Source: Hyphomicrobiales bacterium
GTDB lineage: Bacteria > Pseudomonadota > Alphaproteobacteria > Rhizobiales > Beijerinckiaceae
Length of the DNA: 64,000 nucleotides
Direction: 5' to 3'
Assembly: GCA_028869185.1 (NCBI GenBank)
Contig: JAGWTA010000009.1
Span: 27,258 to 91,257 of the forward strand
The position numbers were made by a program, and so were the translations under genes. The notes under the pieces were generated by a model. The model was not told the DNA's origin. It saw only the letters and a program-made list of their open reading frames with translations, and made no database searches. How positions within the stretch are numbered: the stretch's first letter is position 1; every line of letters starts with the position of its first letter. Positions 41,779 to 52,417 of the stretch are shown here, piece after piece.

Positions 41779-44700
41779 ATGCGGATCGAGCGGAAATATA
41801 CCAAGGCCGGACAATCCCCCTATGCCAGCCTGACGTTCAAAACGACGAAATCAGAGATCCGCAATCCGGATGGCTCGATCGTGTTTTCGCTCGACAATGT
41901 CGAGGTGCCGGAAGGCTGGAGCCAGGTGGCCGCCGACGTTCTGGCGCAGAAATATTTCCGCAAGGCCGGCGTGCCCGCGCGCCTGAGGAAGATCGAGGAG
42001 CACGACGTTCCCTCCTTCCTCTGGCGTTCGGTTCCTGACGAGGCCGCCCTGTCCGCCCTGCCCGACGAAGCGCGCGCGGGGTCGGAGCGCACCGCGCAGC
42101 AGGTGTTCGACCGTCTGGCCGGCGCCTGGACCTACTGGGGGTGGAAAGGCGGCTATTTCGACAGCGAGGGCGATGCGCAGGCCTTCATGGACGAGTTGCG
42201 CTACATGCTCGCCGCCCAGATCGCCGCGCCGAATTCGCCGCAATGGTTCAACACCGGCCTGCATTGGGCCTATGGCGTCGACGGGCCGAGCCAGGGCCAC
42301 TTCTATGTCGATTACAAGACCGGCGCGCTGACCAAATCCGAATCGGCCTACGAGCATCCGCAGCCGCACGCCTGCTTCATCCAGTCCGTCGCAGACGATC
42401 TGGTGAACGAAGGCGGCATCATGGACCTTTGGGTGCGCGAGGCGCGCCTGTTCAAATATGGTTCGGGCACGGGTTCGAACTTCTCGAAGCTGCGCGGCGA
42501 GAACGAGAAGCTCTCGGGCGGCGGCAAGTCGTCCGGCCTGATGTCCTTCCTGAAAATCGGCGACCGCGCGGCGGGCGCCATCAAGTCGGGCGGCACGACG
42601 CGCCGCGCGGCCAAGATGGTCGTCGTCGACATCGACCATCCCGACATCGAGGATTTCATCGACTGGAAGGTGAAGGAAGAGCAGAAGGTCGCCGCCCTCG
42701 TCACCGGCTCGAAGATCGTCAAGAAGCATCTGAAGCTGATCATGCGCGCCGCGGTCAATTGCGAGGGCGCGGGCGACGATTGCTTCAACCCGGACAAAAA
42801 CCCCGCTCTCAAGCGCGAAATCCGCGCGGCGCGCAAATCCGAAGTGCCGGACAATTACATCCGTCGCGTGATCCAGTTCGCCCGGCAGGGCTACAAGGAC
42901 ATCGCTTTCGACACCTACGACACCGACTGGGATTCGGAAGCCTATCTCACGGTCGCGGGCCAGAACTCGAACAATTCGGTTCGCGTGACCGACGAATTCC
43001 TGCGCGCGGTCGAGCAGGACAAGGAATGGACGCTGACCAAGCGGCTCAACGGCAAAGCGCACAAGACGATTCCCGCGCGCGAATTGTGGGAAAAAGTCGG
43101 TTATGCGGCCTGGGCCTCGGCCGATCCCGGCATCCAGTTCCACACGACGATCAACGATTGGCACACCTGCCCCGCCGCCGGGCCGATCGTCGCGTCGAAC
43201 CCGTGCTCCGAATATATGTTCCTCGACGATACGGCCTGCAATCTGGCTTCGCTGAACCTTCTGACGTTCCGCGATCCGGCCACGAAGCGTTTCGACGTCG
43301 AGACCTACGAGCATGCCGTGCGGCTGTGGACCGTCGTGCTCGAAATTTCGGTCCTGATGGCGCAATTCCCTTCGCGCGAGATTGCGCAGCTCTCTTACGA
43401 CTACCGCACGCTCGGTCTTGGCTACGCCAATATCGGCGGCCTGCTGATGTCGTCGGGCATCGCCTATGACTCGCCCGAAAGCCGCGCCCTGTGCGGCGCG
43501 CTGTCGGCCATCATGACCGGCGTGTGCTACACCACCTCCGCCGAGATGGCGAAAGAGCGCGGCGCCTTCGCCGATTACGCGCGCAACGCCGAGCATATGC
43601 TGCGCGTGATCCGCAACCATCGCCGCGCCGCCTATGGCTATTCCGACGGCTATGAAATGCTGTCGGTGGCGCCTGTGCCGCTCGATCACGCCTCCTGCCC
43701 GCAGGCTGACCTGATCGACCACGCGAAGGCGGCGTGGGACAAGGCCTATGCGCTCGGCGAGCGTCACGGCTATCGCAACGCGCAGGTCACCGTCGTCGCG
43801 CCCACCGGCACCATCGGCCTCGTGATGGATTGCGACACGACCGGCATCGAACCCGATTTCGCGCTGGTGAAATTCAAGAAGCTCGCTGGCGGCGGCTATT
43901 TCAAGATCATCAACCGCGCCGTGCCGGAAGCGCTGCGCACGCTCGGCTATCGCGAGAGCGACATCGCCGAGATCGAGGCCTATGCCGTCGGCCATGGCTC
44001 TTTGCGGCAGGCGCCGGCGATCAATCACGCGACGCTCGTCGCGCGCGGCTTCACGCCCGAAAAGCTGGAGCAGATCGAAAAGGGCCTCGCATCCGCTTTC
44101 GACATCAAGTTCGTGTTCAACAAATGGTCGCTGGGCGCAGACTTCCTCACCGGCGCATTGAAGGTTCCGGCCGAAAAGCTCGATGACGCCTCCTTCGATC
44201 TGCTGCAGCATCTCGGCTTCTCGAAAGCCGACGTCGAAGCCGCCAACATCCATGTCTGCGGCGCGATGACGCTGGAGGGCGCGCCCCATCTCAAGACCGA
44301 ACATTATCCCGTGTTCGATTGCGCCAATCCGTGCGGGCGCACGGGCAAGCGTTATCTCTCGGTCGAGAGCCATATCCGCATGATGGCGGCCGCCCAGCCC
44401 TTCATCACGGGCGCGATCTCCAAGACGATCAACATGCCCAACGAGGCGAGCGTCGAAGATTGCAAGGAAAGCTACATGCTCTCCTGGCGTCTGGCGCTGA
44501 AGGCCAATGCGCTCTATCGCGACGGCTCCAAGCTTTCGCAGCCGCTGAATGCGCAGCTGATCGCCGACGAGGCCGACGATGGCGAAGACGCCGTCGCCGA
44601 ACTCATGAGCGCCAGCCAGCCGGCGCGTGCGGCGGCCGTCGCGGAGAAAGTCGTCGAGCGCGTGATCGAGCGCGTGCAGGTGATCCGCGATCGCGAGAAA

Positions 44701-45468
44701 CTGCCGAACCGCCGCACCGGCTACACGCAGAAAGCGGTTGTGGGCGGGCACAAGGTCTATCTCAAGACCGGCGAATATTCCGATGGCCGCCTCGGCGAGA
44801 TTTTCCTCGACATGCACAAGGAAGGCGCCGCCTTCCGCTCGTTGATGAACAATTTCGCCATCGCGATCTCGCTTGGCCTGCAATATGGCGTGCCGCTCGA
44901 GGAATACGTCGACGCCTTCACCTTCACGCGATTCGAGCCGGCCGGTTTCGTGCAGGGCAACGACGCGATCAAGAACGCCACGTCGATCCTCGACTATGTC
45001 TTCCGCGAACTGGCCATCTCCTATCTCGGCCGCACGGATCTCGCGCATGTCTCGCCAGAGGATATCGGCCATGCCGCGATGGGCCGGGGCGAGGAAGAAG
45101 GCAAGGCGCCGGAGGGAACGCCGCGCGCCGTGGCCGCCTCGCCCATCGTCTCGCGCGGCCTCGTGCGGTCCAAGACCGACCGGCTGATGGTCGTCTCGGG
45201 CGGCGCGACGCAGGCGAGCGCGCCGACGCACGGCGCGACCGCGCTGAAACAGGACGCGCAAGCCGAAGCCGAGACGCGCCACGCGCAATTCGGCCATCTG
45301 GAATGGAGCGAGCCGACGCCGGTCGACATCGTCGCCGAAAAACGCGCCGAAGCGCGGATGAAAGGCTATGTCGGCGAAGCCTGCCCCGAATGCGCGAATT
45401 TCACGCTCGTGCGCAACGGCACGTGTTTGAAGTGCGACACGTGCGGCTCGACGACGGGGTGTTCGTAA
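41779..45468 (+). CDS. nrdJ: adenosylcobalamin-dependent (class II) ribonucleotide reductase NrdJ
   Basis: Reduces ribonucleotides to deoxyribonucleotides using B12 to generate a thiyl radical, oxygen-independent. 1229 residues, the long alphaproteobacterial NrdJ form with inserts. Motifs include the [15 protein letters not shown] start of the catalytic barrel, HACFIQSV (redox Cys), the [24 protein letters not shown] loop, NPCSEYMF with the active-site Cys region and [27 protein letters not shown]. The C-terminus has [28 protein letters not shown], cysteine pairs that could bind zinc or relay electrons from thioredoxin. Two NrdR boxes lie upstream; a palindromic repeat follows. Convergence of features makes the call firm. 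Confidence 0.97.
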   Translation: MRIERKYTKAGQSPYASLTFKTTKSEIRNPDGSIVFSLDNVEVPEGWSQVAADVLAQKYFRKAGVPARLRKIEEHDVPSFLWRSVPDEAALSALPDEARAGSERTAQQVFDRLAGAWTYWGWKGGYFDSEGDAQAFMDELRYMLAAQIAAPNSPQWFNTGLHWAYGVDGPSQGHFYVDYKTGALTKSESAYEHPQPHACFIQSVADDLVNEGGIMDLWVREARLFKYGSGTGSNFSKLRGENEKLSGGGKSSGLMSFLKIGDRAAGAIKSGGTTRRAAKMVVVDIDHPDIEDFIDWKVKEEQKVAALVTGSKIVKKHLKLIMRAAVNCEGAGDDCFNPDKNPALKREIRAARKSEVPDNYIRRVIQFARQGYKDIAFDTYDTDWDSEAYLTVAGQNSNNSVRVTDEFLRAVEQDKEWTLTKRLNGKAHKTIPARELWEKVGYAAWASADPGIQFHTTINDWHTCPAAGPIVASNPCSEYMFLDDTACNLASLNLLTFRDPATKRFDVETYEHAVRLWTVVLEISVLMAQFPSREIAQLSYDYRTLGLGYANIGGLLMSSGIAYDSPESRALCGALSAIMTGVCYTTSAEMAKERGAFADYARNAEHMLRVIRNHRRAAYGYSDGYEMLSVAPVPLDHASCPQADLIDHAKAAWDKAYALGERHGYRNAQVTVVAPTGTIGLVMDCDTTGIEPDFALVKFKKLAGGGYFKIINRAVPEALRTLGYRESDIAEIEAYAVGHGSLRQAPAINHATLVARGFTPEKLEQIEKGLASAFDIKFVFNKWSLGADFLTGALKVPAEKLDDASFDLLQHLGFSKADVEAANIHVCGAMTLEGAPHLKTEHYPVFDCANPCGRTGKRYLSVESHIRMMAAAQPFITGAISKTINMPNEASVEDCKESYMLSWRLALKANALYRDGSKLSQPLNAQLIADEADDGEDAVAELMSASQPARAAAVAEKVVERVIERVQVIRDREKLPNRRTGYTQKAVVGGHKVYLKTGEYSDGRLGEIFLDMHKEGAAFRSLMNNFAIAISLGLQYGVPLEEYVDAFTFTRFEPAGFVQGNDAIKNATSILDYVFRELAISYLGRTDLAHVSPEDIGHAAMGRGEEEGKAPEGTPRAVAASPIVSRGLVRSKTDRLMVVSGGATQASAPTHGATALKQDAQAEAETRHAQFGHLEWSEPTPVDIVAEKRAEARMKGYVGEACPECANFTLVRNGTCLKCDTCGSTTGCS

Positions 45469-45481
45469 ACATCCCGCACAG

Positions 45482-45577
45482 ATCCGTCATTGCGAGGAGC
45501 GCAGCGACGAAGCAATCCATCCTGCAACCTTGTGAGGCGCGCGGATGGATTGCTTCGGTTCGCTCGCAATGACGGAT
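45482..45577. repeat. palindromic intergenic repeat (REP/ERIC-like), likely terminator of nrdJ
   Basis: The 96-bp element has long imperfect inverted arms: ATCCGTCATTGCGAG and AAGCAATCCAT on the left, ATGGATTGCTTCG and CTCGCAATGACGGAT on the right. Elements with the CGTCATTGCGAGG...AAGCAATCCA pattern recur between genes in Rhodopseudomonas and related genomes. It sits 13 bases after nrdJ and 16 bases before the end of the convergent VOC gene, so it may stop transcription in both directions. Confidence 0.75.
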
Positions 45578-45593
45578 GCTGAATGATTGCGCC

Positions 45594-45977
45594 TTACTTG
45601 GTTTCCATCCTGTGCGTGGCGCACAGCTTGTTGCCGTCGGGGTCGCGCAGATAGGCGAGATAGAGCTGGCGCGTTCCCATTGCGCGTACGCCGGGCGGAT
45701 TTTCGATGGCCTTGCCGCCGTTCTCCAGCCCTGCCTTGTGCCAGGCGTCGACCTGCTCGCGCGTCATGAGAAAGCCGATGGTGCCGCCGTTGGCGTGATG
45801 GGCGGGCTCGCCGTCGATCGGTTTGGTCACCATGAACAGCCCGCCATTGTGCACGTAAACGAGGCGGCCTTTCGGATCGACGGACGCGGGCTTTCCGCCC
45901 ATCGCGGTGAAGACGGCGTCATAGAATTTTTTCGACCGCTCGATGTCGTTGCTGCCGATCATGATGTGACTGAACAT
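45594..45977 (-). CDS. VOC-family (glyoxalase/bleomycin resistance-like) protein
   Basis: 127 residues with the two beta-alpha-beta-beta-beta halves of the vicinal oxygen chelate fold: HIMIGSNDIERSKKFYDAVF at the start and LAYLRDPDGNKLCATH at the end. The N-terminal metal ligand His is in FSHIMIG and the C-terminal one probably in the DPDGNK/LCATH segment. Substrate unknown. Monocistronic and convergent with nrdJ. Confidence 0.85.
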   Translation of the reverse strand: MFSHIMIGSNDIERSKKFYDAVFTAMGGKPASVDPKGRLVYVHNGGLFMVTKPIDGEPAHHANGGTIGFLMTREQVDAWHKAGLENGGKAIENPPGVRAMGTRQLYLAYLRDPDGNKLCATHRMETK

Positions 45978-46025
45978 TGGGATTCCCGTTTGTTGCTATA
46001 GGAAGATTATTGCACAAGCGCGTCG

Positions 46026-47177
46026 TCATCGCGAGCCGAGCGCAGCCTCCGCCTGCTCCGCGCTCAGCGTCGAAAACATCTGCTGCAATTGCGCCCCCGT
46101 ATGCGGCTCGTAGGCTCCAATGCCGTCGCGTCCGTAAAAGGCCTTGAACATGGCGCGCGCGCTCTCGATCGACAGCGGACCGATCTCGATGACGTCGTCG
46201 ATGCGGCCGGGTCGGATGATGGCGGGATCGAGTTTATCGATGTGATTGGTCGTGACGATGAACTTCAGGCCATCGGGCGTCTGCATGCCGTCCATCGCAT
46301 TCAATATTTCATGCAGCGGCGAGCCGCGCATGCTGGCGGCCAGGCGGCCCGTGTCGCCGTCGTCGTCGCTGTCGCGTTTCAGGCCGCTGGCGATCGCGTC
46401 CATGTCCTCGATGACGAAGAGATCGTTTTTGGCGCCGGAACGAAACGCAGCGCCAAGCCCGTGCAGCGATTTGATGTATTTGATGTCGAAGCCGAGGTCC
46501 GAGGCGAGCGCGTGGATGAGGCTCGTCTTTCCCGTGCCGGGCGGCCCGTGCAGGATCACGCCGAGCTTCCAGGGAATGCCGCGCGAGGCGTGCCAGTCCT
46601 CCGCGCCCATGAACCAGCGCAGGCGCGAGACAAGCCGCTCCTTGATCGCGGCATCGACAAACACCGTGTCGAGACCACGCTTGCGCCGGCGCAGCGCTCC
46701 CTCGCTGCCGCCCGCCGAATAGAGCGTCACCGCTATCGAGTTCCGGTGTTCCTCCGGCGCGCTGTCGCGCAGGAAGCGGTCGACAAGGCTCTTGTCGCGC
46801 GTCAGGAACGAGATGGCGATGGTTTCCATCGGCGTGATCTGCTGCGGCGATTTGGTCTTGGAATATTTGAACAGGACGCCGTCATAGACGCCCCAGCCGC
46901 CGCCGAAGCCGGTTTTGATGGCGCCGTCCTTGACCTCCAGCGAGCGGGAGAAAAAGTTGAGCCGCCGCTTTTCGATGAAGCCGTCGACATCGCGGTATTC
47001 GTTGGACAGGCTTTCGACGTAAACCTTCGTCCAGAGCGTGCGTTCGAAAAACTCCAGCAGCTTCTGCGGCGCCGCGCGCAACAGATACATGGCCGCGCCA
47101 AAGGCGACGGTGCCGACGCCGCCCGCCAACAATTGGTTGGAGGCGAGCGCCGACCAGAAGGATTGGACGAGCGTCAC
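46026..47177 (-). CDS. BCS1-like AAA+ ATPase, membrane-anchored
   Basis: 383 residues: one N-terminal hydrophobic span (about 14-33), a BCS1-type middle region (about 50-160, with EYRDVDGFIEKRRLNFFSR and WGVYDGVLFKYSKT) and one AAA module. Walker A is GPPGTGKT (211-218), Walker B LFVIEDMD (253-260), and the sensor region FIVTTNHIDKLDPAIIRPGRID matches BCS1, whose mitochondrial form inserts the Rieske protein into complex III. Bacterial BCS1-like proteins are poorly characterised. The yidB gene precedes it on the same strand by 15 bases, so co-expression is likely. Role unknown; a membrane protein translocation or disassembly function is a reasonable inference. Confidence 0.85.
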   Translation of the reverse strand: MTLVQSFWSALASNQLLAGGVGTVAFGAAMYLLRAAPQKLLEFFERTLWTKVYVESLSNEYRDVDGFIEKRRLNFFSRSLEVKDGAIKTGFGGGWGVYDGVLFKYSKTKSPQQITPMETIAISFLTRDKSLVDRFLRDSAPEEHRNSIAVTLYSAGGSEGALRRRKRGLDTVFVDAAIKERLVSRLRWFMGAEDWHASRGIPWKLGVILHGPPGTGKTSLIHALASDLGFDIKYIKSLHGLGAAFRSGAKNDLFVIEDMDAIASGLKRDSDDDGDTGRLAASMRGSPLHEILNAMDGMQTPDGLKFIVTTNHIDKLDPAIIRPGRIDDVIEIGPLSIESARAMFKAFYGRDGIGAYEPHTGAQLQQMFSTLSAEQAEAALGSR

Positions 47178-47192
47178 CGGCGCGCTGCGCGT

Positions 47193-47561
47193 TTACCGGG
47201 CGCGAAACTGCGCCGGGGTTGCGGGCGGCGCCTGCAGGGTTCCGTTCGGGCTGAGGGTGTCGATGATCATCGGCAGGAATTTGGCGAGAAAGCCGAAGAC
47301 CGTATCGGGCGCCATGTTGAGCGTCTGCGAGACGCTTGCGACGATCTGGGGGCCGAGCGCCTGTTCGAGCTGCTGGGCCGTGATCGGCTGGTTGGGGCCC
47401 CGGCCGAGCCAGGAATTGACCTGCGGGCCAAGGCCGGACGCGCGCAGCTTGTCGAGAAGGCCCGAAAGATTGTGCAGATCGGTGCCCGCGAGCGCCTTCT
47501 GCAAGAGACCGGGCAGAACCTGCGCCTCGAATTGACCCAGAACGTCGTCCAGCATTGACAT
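47193..47561 (-). CDS. yidB: YidB-family (DUF937) protein
   Basis: 122 residues. Begins MLDDVLGQFEAQVLPGLLQKALAG and contains the family motif GLGPQVNSWLGRGPNQPITAQQLEQALG, with the repeated hydrophobic helices LGPQIVASVSQTLNMAP and FGFLAKFLPMIIDTLSPNG that are diagnostic of YidB. The C-terminus ends in a Pro/Ala tail. Function unknown; ATG at 47561 follows GAGGG. Precedes the BCS1-like gene. Expression by bidirectional linkage to the peroxiredoxin region cannot be judged. Confidence 0.88.
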   Translation of the reverse strand: MSMLDDVLGQFEAQVLPGLLQKALAGTDLHNLSGLLDKLRASGLGPQVNSWLGRGPNQPITAQQLEQALGPQIVASVSQTLNMAPDTVFGFLAKFLPMIIDTLSPNGTLQAPPATPAQFRAR

Positions 47562-47654
47562 GGTACAGCCCTCTTGTGCGCCGCCTCCGGCGGCTTGCCA
47601 TATAATAGCAAACGCCCGTTTCCGCGAGGCCGTTGCAAAAAGGAGTAGTCGCCC

Positions 47655-48209
47655 ATGAAACGCCCAGCGCTCGCCCTCGCCTTCGCGCTCGCCCTCTGGA
47701 GCCCCGGCCCGCTGCTGGCCATGCTGGCGCCTGGCGCGCGCGCCCCCGACTTCACGATCCAGGCTGCGCTCGGCGGCAAGGACATGTCGTTCGCGCTGGC
47801 TAAGGCGCTCAAGAAAGGGCCCGTCGTGCTCTATTTTTACCCCAAGAGCTTCACCAGCGTATGCACGGAGGAAGCACATCTGTTCGCGGAAGCGACGCCC
47901 GAATTCGAGGCGATGCAGGCGAGCGTCATCGGCGTGTCGAGCGACGGGATCGAAACGCAGCGCAAATTTTCCTCGCTCGAATGCCGCGACAAGTTCCCGG
48001 TGGGCGCCGATCCGGACTTTTCAGTCATCAAGGCCTATGACGCGGCGATGGGCGCGCCTTCCGTCGGCCTGGCGATCGCCAAGCGCATTTCCTATGTGAT
48101 CGCGCCCGATGGCGCGGTGATCTCCGCCCTCGCCGATTCCGGCGCCGAAAATCACATCAAGAACGCGCTGGCGGCGGTGAAGGCGTGGCGCAGCGCGCAT
48201 CCGCAATGA
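47655..48209 (+). CDS. secreted peroxiredoxin (AhpC/TSA-BCP type)
   Basis: 184 residues. A signal peptide (LALAFALALWSPGPLLA) precedes a peroxiredoxin fold: PGARAPDFTIQAALGG and VVLYFYPKSFTSVCTEE with peroxidatic Cys70; a second Cys110 (SSLECRDKF) could resolve it. The FYPK...T-x-x-C pattern is of the BCP/PrxQ group, but the resolving Cys position is not the classic i+5. Presumably reduces peroxides in the periplasm. ATG at 47655 with AGGAGT upstream. Convergent with the FkbM gene. Confidence 0.85.
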   Translation: MKRPALALAFALALWSPGPLLAMLAPGARAPDFTIQAALGGKDMSFALAKALKKGPVVLYFYPKSFTSVCTEEAHLFAEATPEFEAMQASVIGVSSDGIETQRKFSSLECRDKFPVGADPDFSVIKAYDAAMGAPSVGLAIAKRISYVIAPDGAVISALADSGAENHIKNALAAVKAWRSAHPQ

Positions 48210-49010
48210 TCAGGCGTTCGCGCGCAGCACGTACCAGTCATCCCATTGCGAAAGCGCCTCGAACTTGCGCTCGTAGCCTTGCGCGGTCAGCAGCGCGTGG
48301 ATTTTTTCGCGCGCAGGCGTGAAATTGTGCTCGCAGGTGATGACGCGAAAGCGCCGGCGCGAGAAATCGAAGGCTGCGAGGATGTCGTATTCGCTGCCCT
48401 CGGTGTCGATCGAAAGATAATCGACAATCTCGGGCGCGCGGTGGTCTTCGAGCAGATCGTCGAGCGACACTGTTGCGACGGTATAGCGCTCGCCGCCTGC
48501 GCGCTCGGCATGCGCCCAGTCGGCGCCGCTGAATGAATCGATGGTCGAGAGCTCTGAAGCTGGCGCTTCGTTGAAGGCGAGCATCTCGCCGGTGGTTGTC
48601 CACACGCAGCGCTGCTCTATGGCGCAGGCGCGGTTGGCCAGCAGCGCGTTGCGCCAGACCCGCGCAGGTTCTGCAAGCACGCCCGTCCAGCCGTAATGCT
48701 TTTCCAGAAGATGCGTGTTGGAGAGATAGACGCCGTCGGCGGCGCCGAATTCGACGAAAAAGCCGCCGCGTTTGAAACCCGTTTCGCTGAGCGCGAAGAC
48801 GTCCTGCGCAAGCTGCGCGCGCGAATGGGCCAGCGCTTGCACGACAGGTTCGGCTTGCGGCGCGAGAGCGGCGACAAGGGGCAGACGCTCGGCCAGAAGA
48901 TCGCCCTTGCCCGCCCGTTGCTTGAGAGCATCGACCCCGGACGCGCGCGCGATCGTCAGATCGAATGGCGCCAACGCCTTGCCCGCCAAACGTTTCAGCG
49001 CCGATCTCAT
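48210..49010 (-). CDS. FkbM-family methyltransferase
   Basis: 266 residues. The FkbM core begins GFKRGGFFVEFGAADGVYLSNTHLLEKHYGWTGVLAEP (key residues FVEFGAADG as SAM motif I at about 87-95) and includes TIDSFSGADW and the motif VSLDDLLEDHRAPEIVDYLSIDTEGSEYDIL typical of the family. The first ~80 residues are a variable helical N-terminal domain. Such enzymes O-methylate sugars or secondary metabolites; substrate unknown. Possible cell-surface glycan modification by analogy. Confidence 0.85.
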   Translation of the reverse strand: MRSALKRLAGKALAPFDLTIARASGVDALKQRAGKGDLLAERLPLVAALAPQAEPVVQALAHSRAQLAQDVFALSETGFKRGGFFVEFGAADGVYLSNTHLLEKHYGWTGVLAEPARVWRNALLANRACAIEQRCVWTTTGEMLAFNEAPASELSTIDSFSGADWAHAERAGGERYTVATVSLDDLLEDHRAPEIVDYLSIDTEGSEYDILAAFDFSRRRFRVITCEHNFTPAREKIHALLTAQGYERKFEALSQWDDWYVLRANA

Positions 49011-49150
49011 GATCGAATCCCCGCAAGCGCCGGAGCCGCCGGCGAGGCTTGCTTTAAAGAAACGGCCTCAAAAATGCATTAATGGGGCCGCGCTCCCCTC
49101 GCCAGCGCCGCGAATTTGCTCCTAAGATCGCCAGGCGGGAGGGCCAGACG

Positions 49151-50551
<1,401 letters not shown>

Positions 50552-50552
50552 A

Positions 50553-50580
50553 CTTGCGATGGCGAGCCGTTCGTTATATA
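50553..50580 (+). promoter_or_regulatory. candidate sigma-70 promoter of the metY-like gene
   Basis: CTTGCG (50553-50558) and TATATA (50575-50580) separated by 16 bases. The leader to the ATG at 50636 is about 50 bases. Alphaproteobacterial consensus is CTTGAC-N17-CTATAT, so this is close. Confidence 0.4.
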
Positions 50581-50635
50581 GAACACGTAGACCGCTTTAA
50601 AGAACAAGACTGCAAACAGGAAACGGAAAACCGCC

Positions 50636-51922
50636 ATGACCGACCATATTCCCGGCTTTTCGACGATCGCGATTCACGCAGGCGCCAAGCCAGATCCGGC
50701 AACGGGCGCGCGGGCGACGCCGATCTATCAGACGACGTCCTTCGTGTTCGACGACGTCGATCACGCCGCATCGCTGTTCGGACTGCAGGCTTTCGGCAAC
50801 ATCTACACCCGCATCACCAACCCGACCACGGCGGTTCTGGAGGAACGCGTGGCGGCGCTGGAAGGCGGCACTGCGGCGTTGGCTGTCGCCTCGGGCCATG
50901 CGGCGGAATTTCTGACGTTCCATGCGCTGCTGCAGCCAGGCGACGACTTCATCGCCTCCACCAAGCTCTACGGCGGCTCGATCAATCAGTTCAATCACAG
51001 CTACAAGAATTTCGGCTGGACGCCGAAGTGGGTGGACCCGGACGATCTGGCGGCGATCGAGGCGGCCATCGGACCGAAGACCAAGGCGATCTTCATCGAA
51101 TCCATCGCCAATCCCGGCGGCGTGATCTGCGATATCGAAGGCATTTCGAAAATCGCCAGGAAGCATCGCATTCCGCTCATCGTCGACAATACGCTGGCGA
51201 CGCCCTATCTCATCCGACCGTTCGAACATGGCGCCGACATTGTCGTGCATTCGGCCACCAAATTCCTTGGCGGCCATGGCAATTCCATCGGCGGCCTTGT
51301 TGTCGACGGCGGCACGTTCGACTGGCTGGCGGACAAGCGTTATCCGATGCTGTCCGAACCGCGGCCCGAATATAACGGCATGGTGCTGGGCGAAACCTTC
51401 GGCAATTTCGCTTTCGCCATCGCCTTGCGCGTTCTGGGTCTGCGCGACCTTGGGCCAGCGATCTCGCCCTTCAACGCCTTTCTCATTCTCAACGGCATCG
51501 AGACGCTGCCGCTGCGCATGGAGAAACACTCCAAAAACGCGCAGGCGGTGGCGGAGTTTCTGGCCAGACATCCGTCGGTCGCCTGGGTTTCCTATCCCGG
51601 CCTGCCCAACGACAAATATCACGCGCGCGCGCAGAAATACGCGCCAAAGGGCGCCGGCGCGGTTTTCACCTTCGGACTCAAGGGCGGCTATGACGCAGGG
51701 CTAGCGCTGGTCAAAAACCTGAAGCTCTTTTCGCATCTCGCCAATGTGGGCGACACGCGCTCGCTGGTGATCCACCCCGCCTCGACCACGCATCGCCAGT
51801 TGAACGACGCGCAGAAGACCATTGCGGGCGCAGGGCCGGACGTGGTGCGCATTTCGGTCGGCATCGAGGATGCGGCCGATATTATCGCTGATCTCGATCA
51901 GGCGCTGCGCGCGAAAGCGTGA
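50636..51922 (+). CDS. metY: O-acetylhomoserine sulfhydrylase / aminocarboxypropyltransferase (MetY-like)
   Basis: PLP enzyme forming homocysteine from O-acetylhomoserine and sulfide in the transsulfuration-independent methionine route. 428 residues. PLP Lys209 is in [18 protein letters not shown]; other conserved segments are [24 protein letters not shown] (54-77) and [20 protein letters not shown]. The length and the S-H-S-A-T-K motif separate it from shorter MetZ and cystathionine enzymes. No riboswitch recognised. Convergent with the next gene. Confidence 0.92.
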   Translation: MTDHIPGFSTIAIHAGAKPDPATGARATPIYQTTSFVFDDVDHAASLFGLQAFGNIYTRITNPTTAVLEERVAALEGGTAALAVASGHAAEFLTFHALLQPGDDFIASTKLYGGSINQFNHSYKNFGWTPKWVDPDDLAAIEAAIGPKTKAIFIESIANPGGVICDIEGISKIARKHRIPLIVDNTLATPYLIRPFEHGADIVVHSATKFLGGHGNSIGGLVVDGGTFDWLADKRYPMLSEPRPEYNGMVLGETFGNFAFAIALRVLGLRDLGPAISPFNAFLILNGIETLPLRMEKHSKNAQAVAEFLARHPSVAWVSYPGLPNDKYHARAQKYAPKGAGAVFTFGLKGGYDAGLALVKNLKLFSHLANVGDTRSLVIHPASTTHRQLNDAQKTIAGAGPDVVRISVGIEDAADIIADLDQALRAKA

Positions 51923-51926
51923 CGCC

Positions 51927-52289
51927 TCAGCGCCTCGCCAGCGCTTTTGGCGCGGCTTGCATGCGATAACGGGCCGGCGATGCATTCGCCGGCCCCATTT
52001 TTTCCGTCATCGCCAGATCGCCCTTGTCGGTGCGGACGATCAGGATCATGCGGCCCTGCTGCATTTGTGTGCGCATGGCTGCGGCCGGGACGCCACGCGC
52101 AACCAGCAGACTGCGCTGGCGCAGCGCGAGATTTTGAGAACAGGCGCATGCAGGCGAGACGCGGCGCGCCTGCGCGTTGACTTCGACCAATGCGGCAAGC
52201 GCGCCGGCGTTGAGATGAATGCGCTCGCCGGCTGCGACCGGCGACGCGAAAAAAATGGCAAGCGCGAAAGAAATGGATCTGCCCAGCAT
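51927..52289 (-). CDS. hypothetical secreted protein (120 aa)
   Basis: Signal peptide (SISFALAIFFASPVAA, cleavage about residue 20). The mature part has two close cysteines (ACACSQ) and an Ala/Arg/Gln-rich helical stretch; TKGDLAMTEK-like charged region follows. GGGGGG precedes the ATG at good spacing. Five bases separate its stop from that of the metY-like gene (convergent). Unrecognised. Confidence 0.6.
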   Translation of the reverse strand: MLGRSISFALAIFFASPVAAGERIHLNAGALAALVEVNAQARRVSPACACSQNLALRQRSLLVARGVPAAAMRTQMQQGRMILIVRTDKGDLAMTEKMGPANASPARYRMQAAPKALARR

Positions 52290-52417
52290 GAAAGCCCCCC
52301 TTCCATGAGAAGACAGCAGTCTGCCATGCGCGCGCCTGCCGCGCGGCCAAGCTTTTCGTTCAAATTTTAGGAAAAGCGGCGCAGCGCGTTTTTTCGCGTC
52401 GCGCCGTTAACGGGTCG

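Noticed and set aside
41851..45297. 1148-residue open frame on the minus strand across nrdJ
   Set aside because: It is a shadow of nrdJ: high-GC coding DNA often leaves long antisense frames, it has no recognisable domain, and the nrdJ frame is full length with intact motifs.
50552..50635. SAM-II or other SAM riboswitch in front of the metY-like gene
   Set aside because: The 84-base leader has a promoter-like pair and a GCTTTAAAG run, but the conserved SAM-II pseudoknot pairing and its G-AUAAA and GCUAAAAA blocks are not recognisable.
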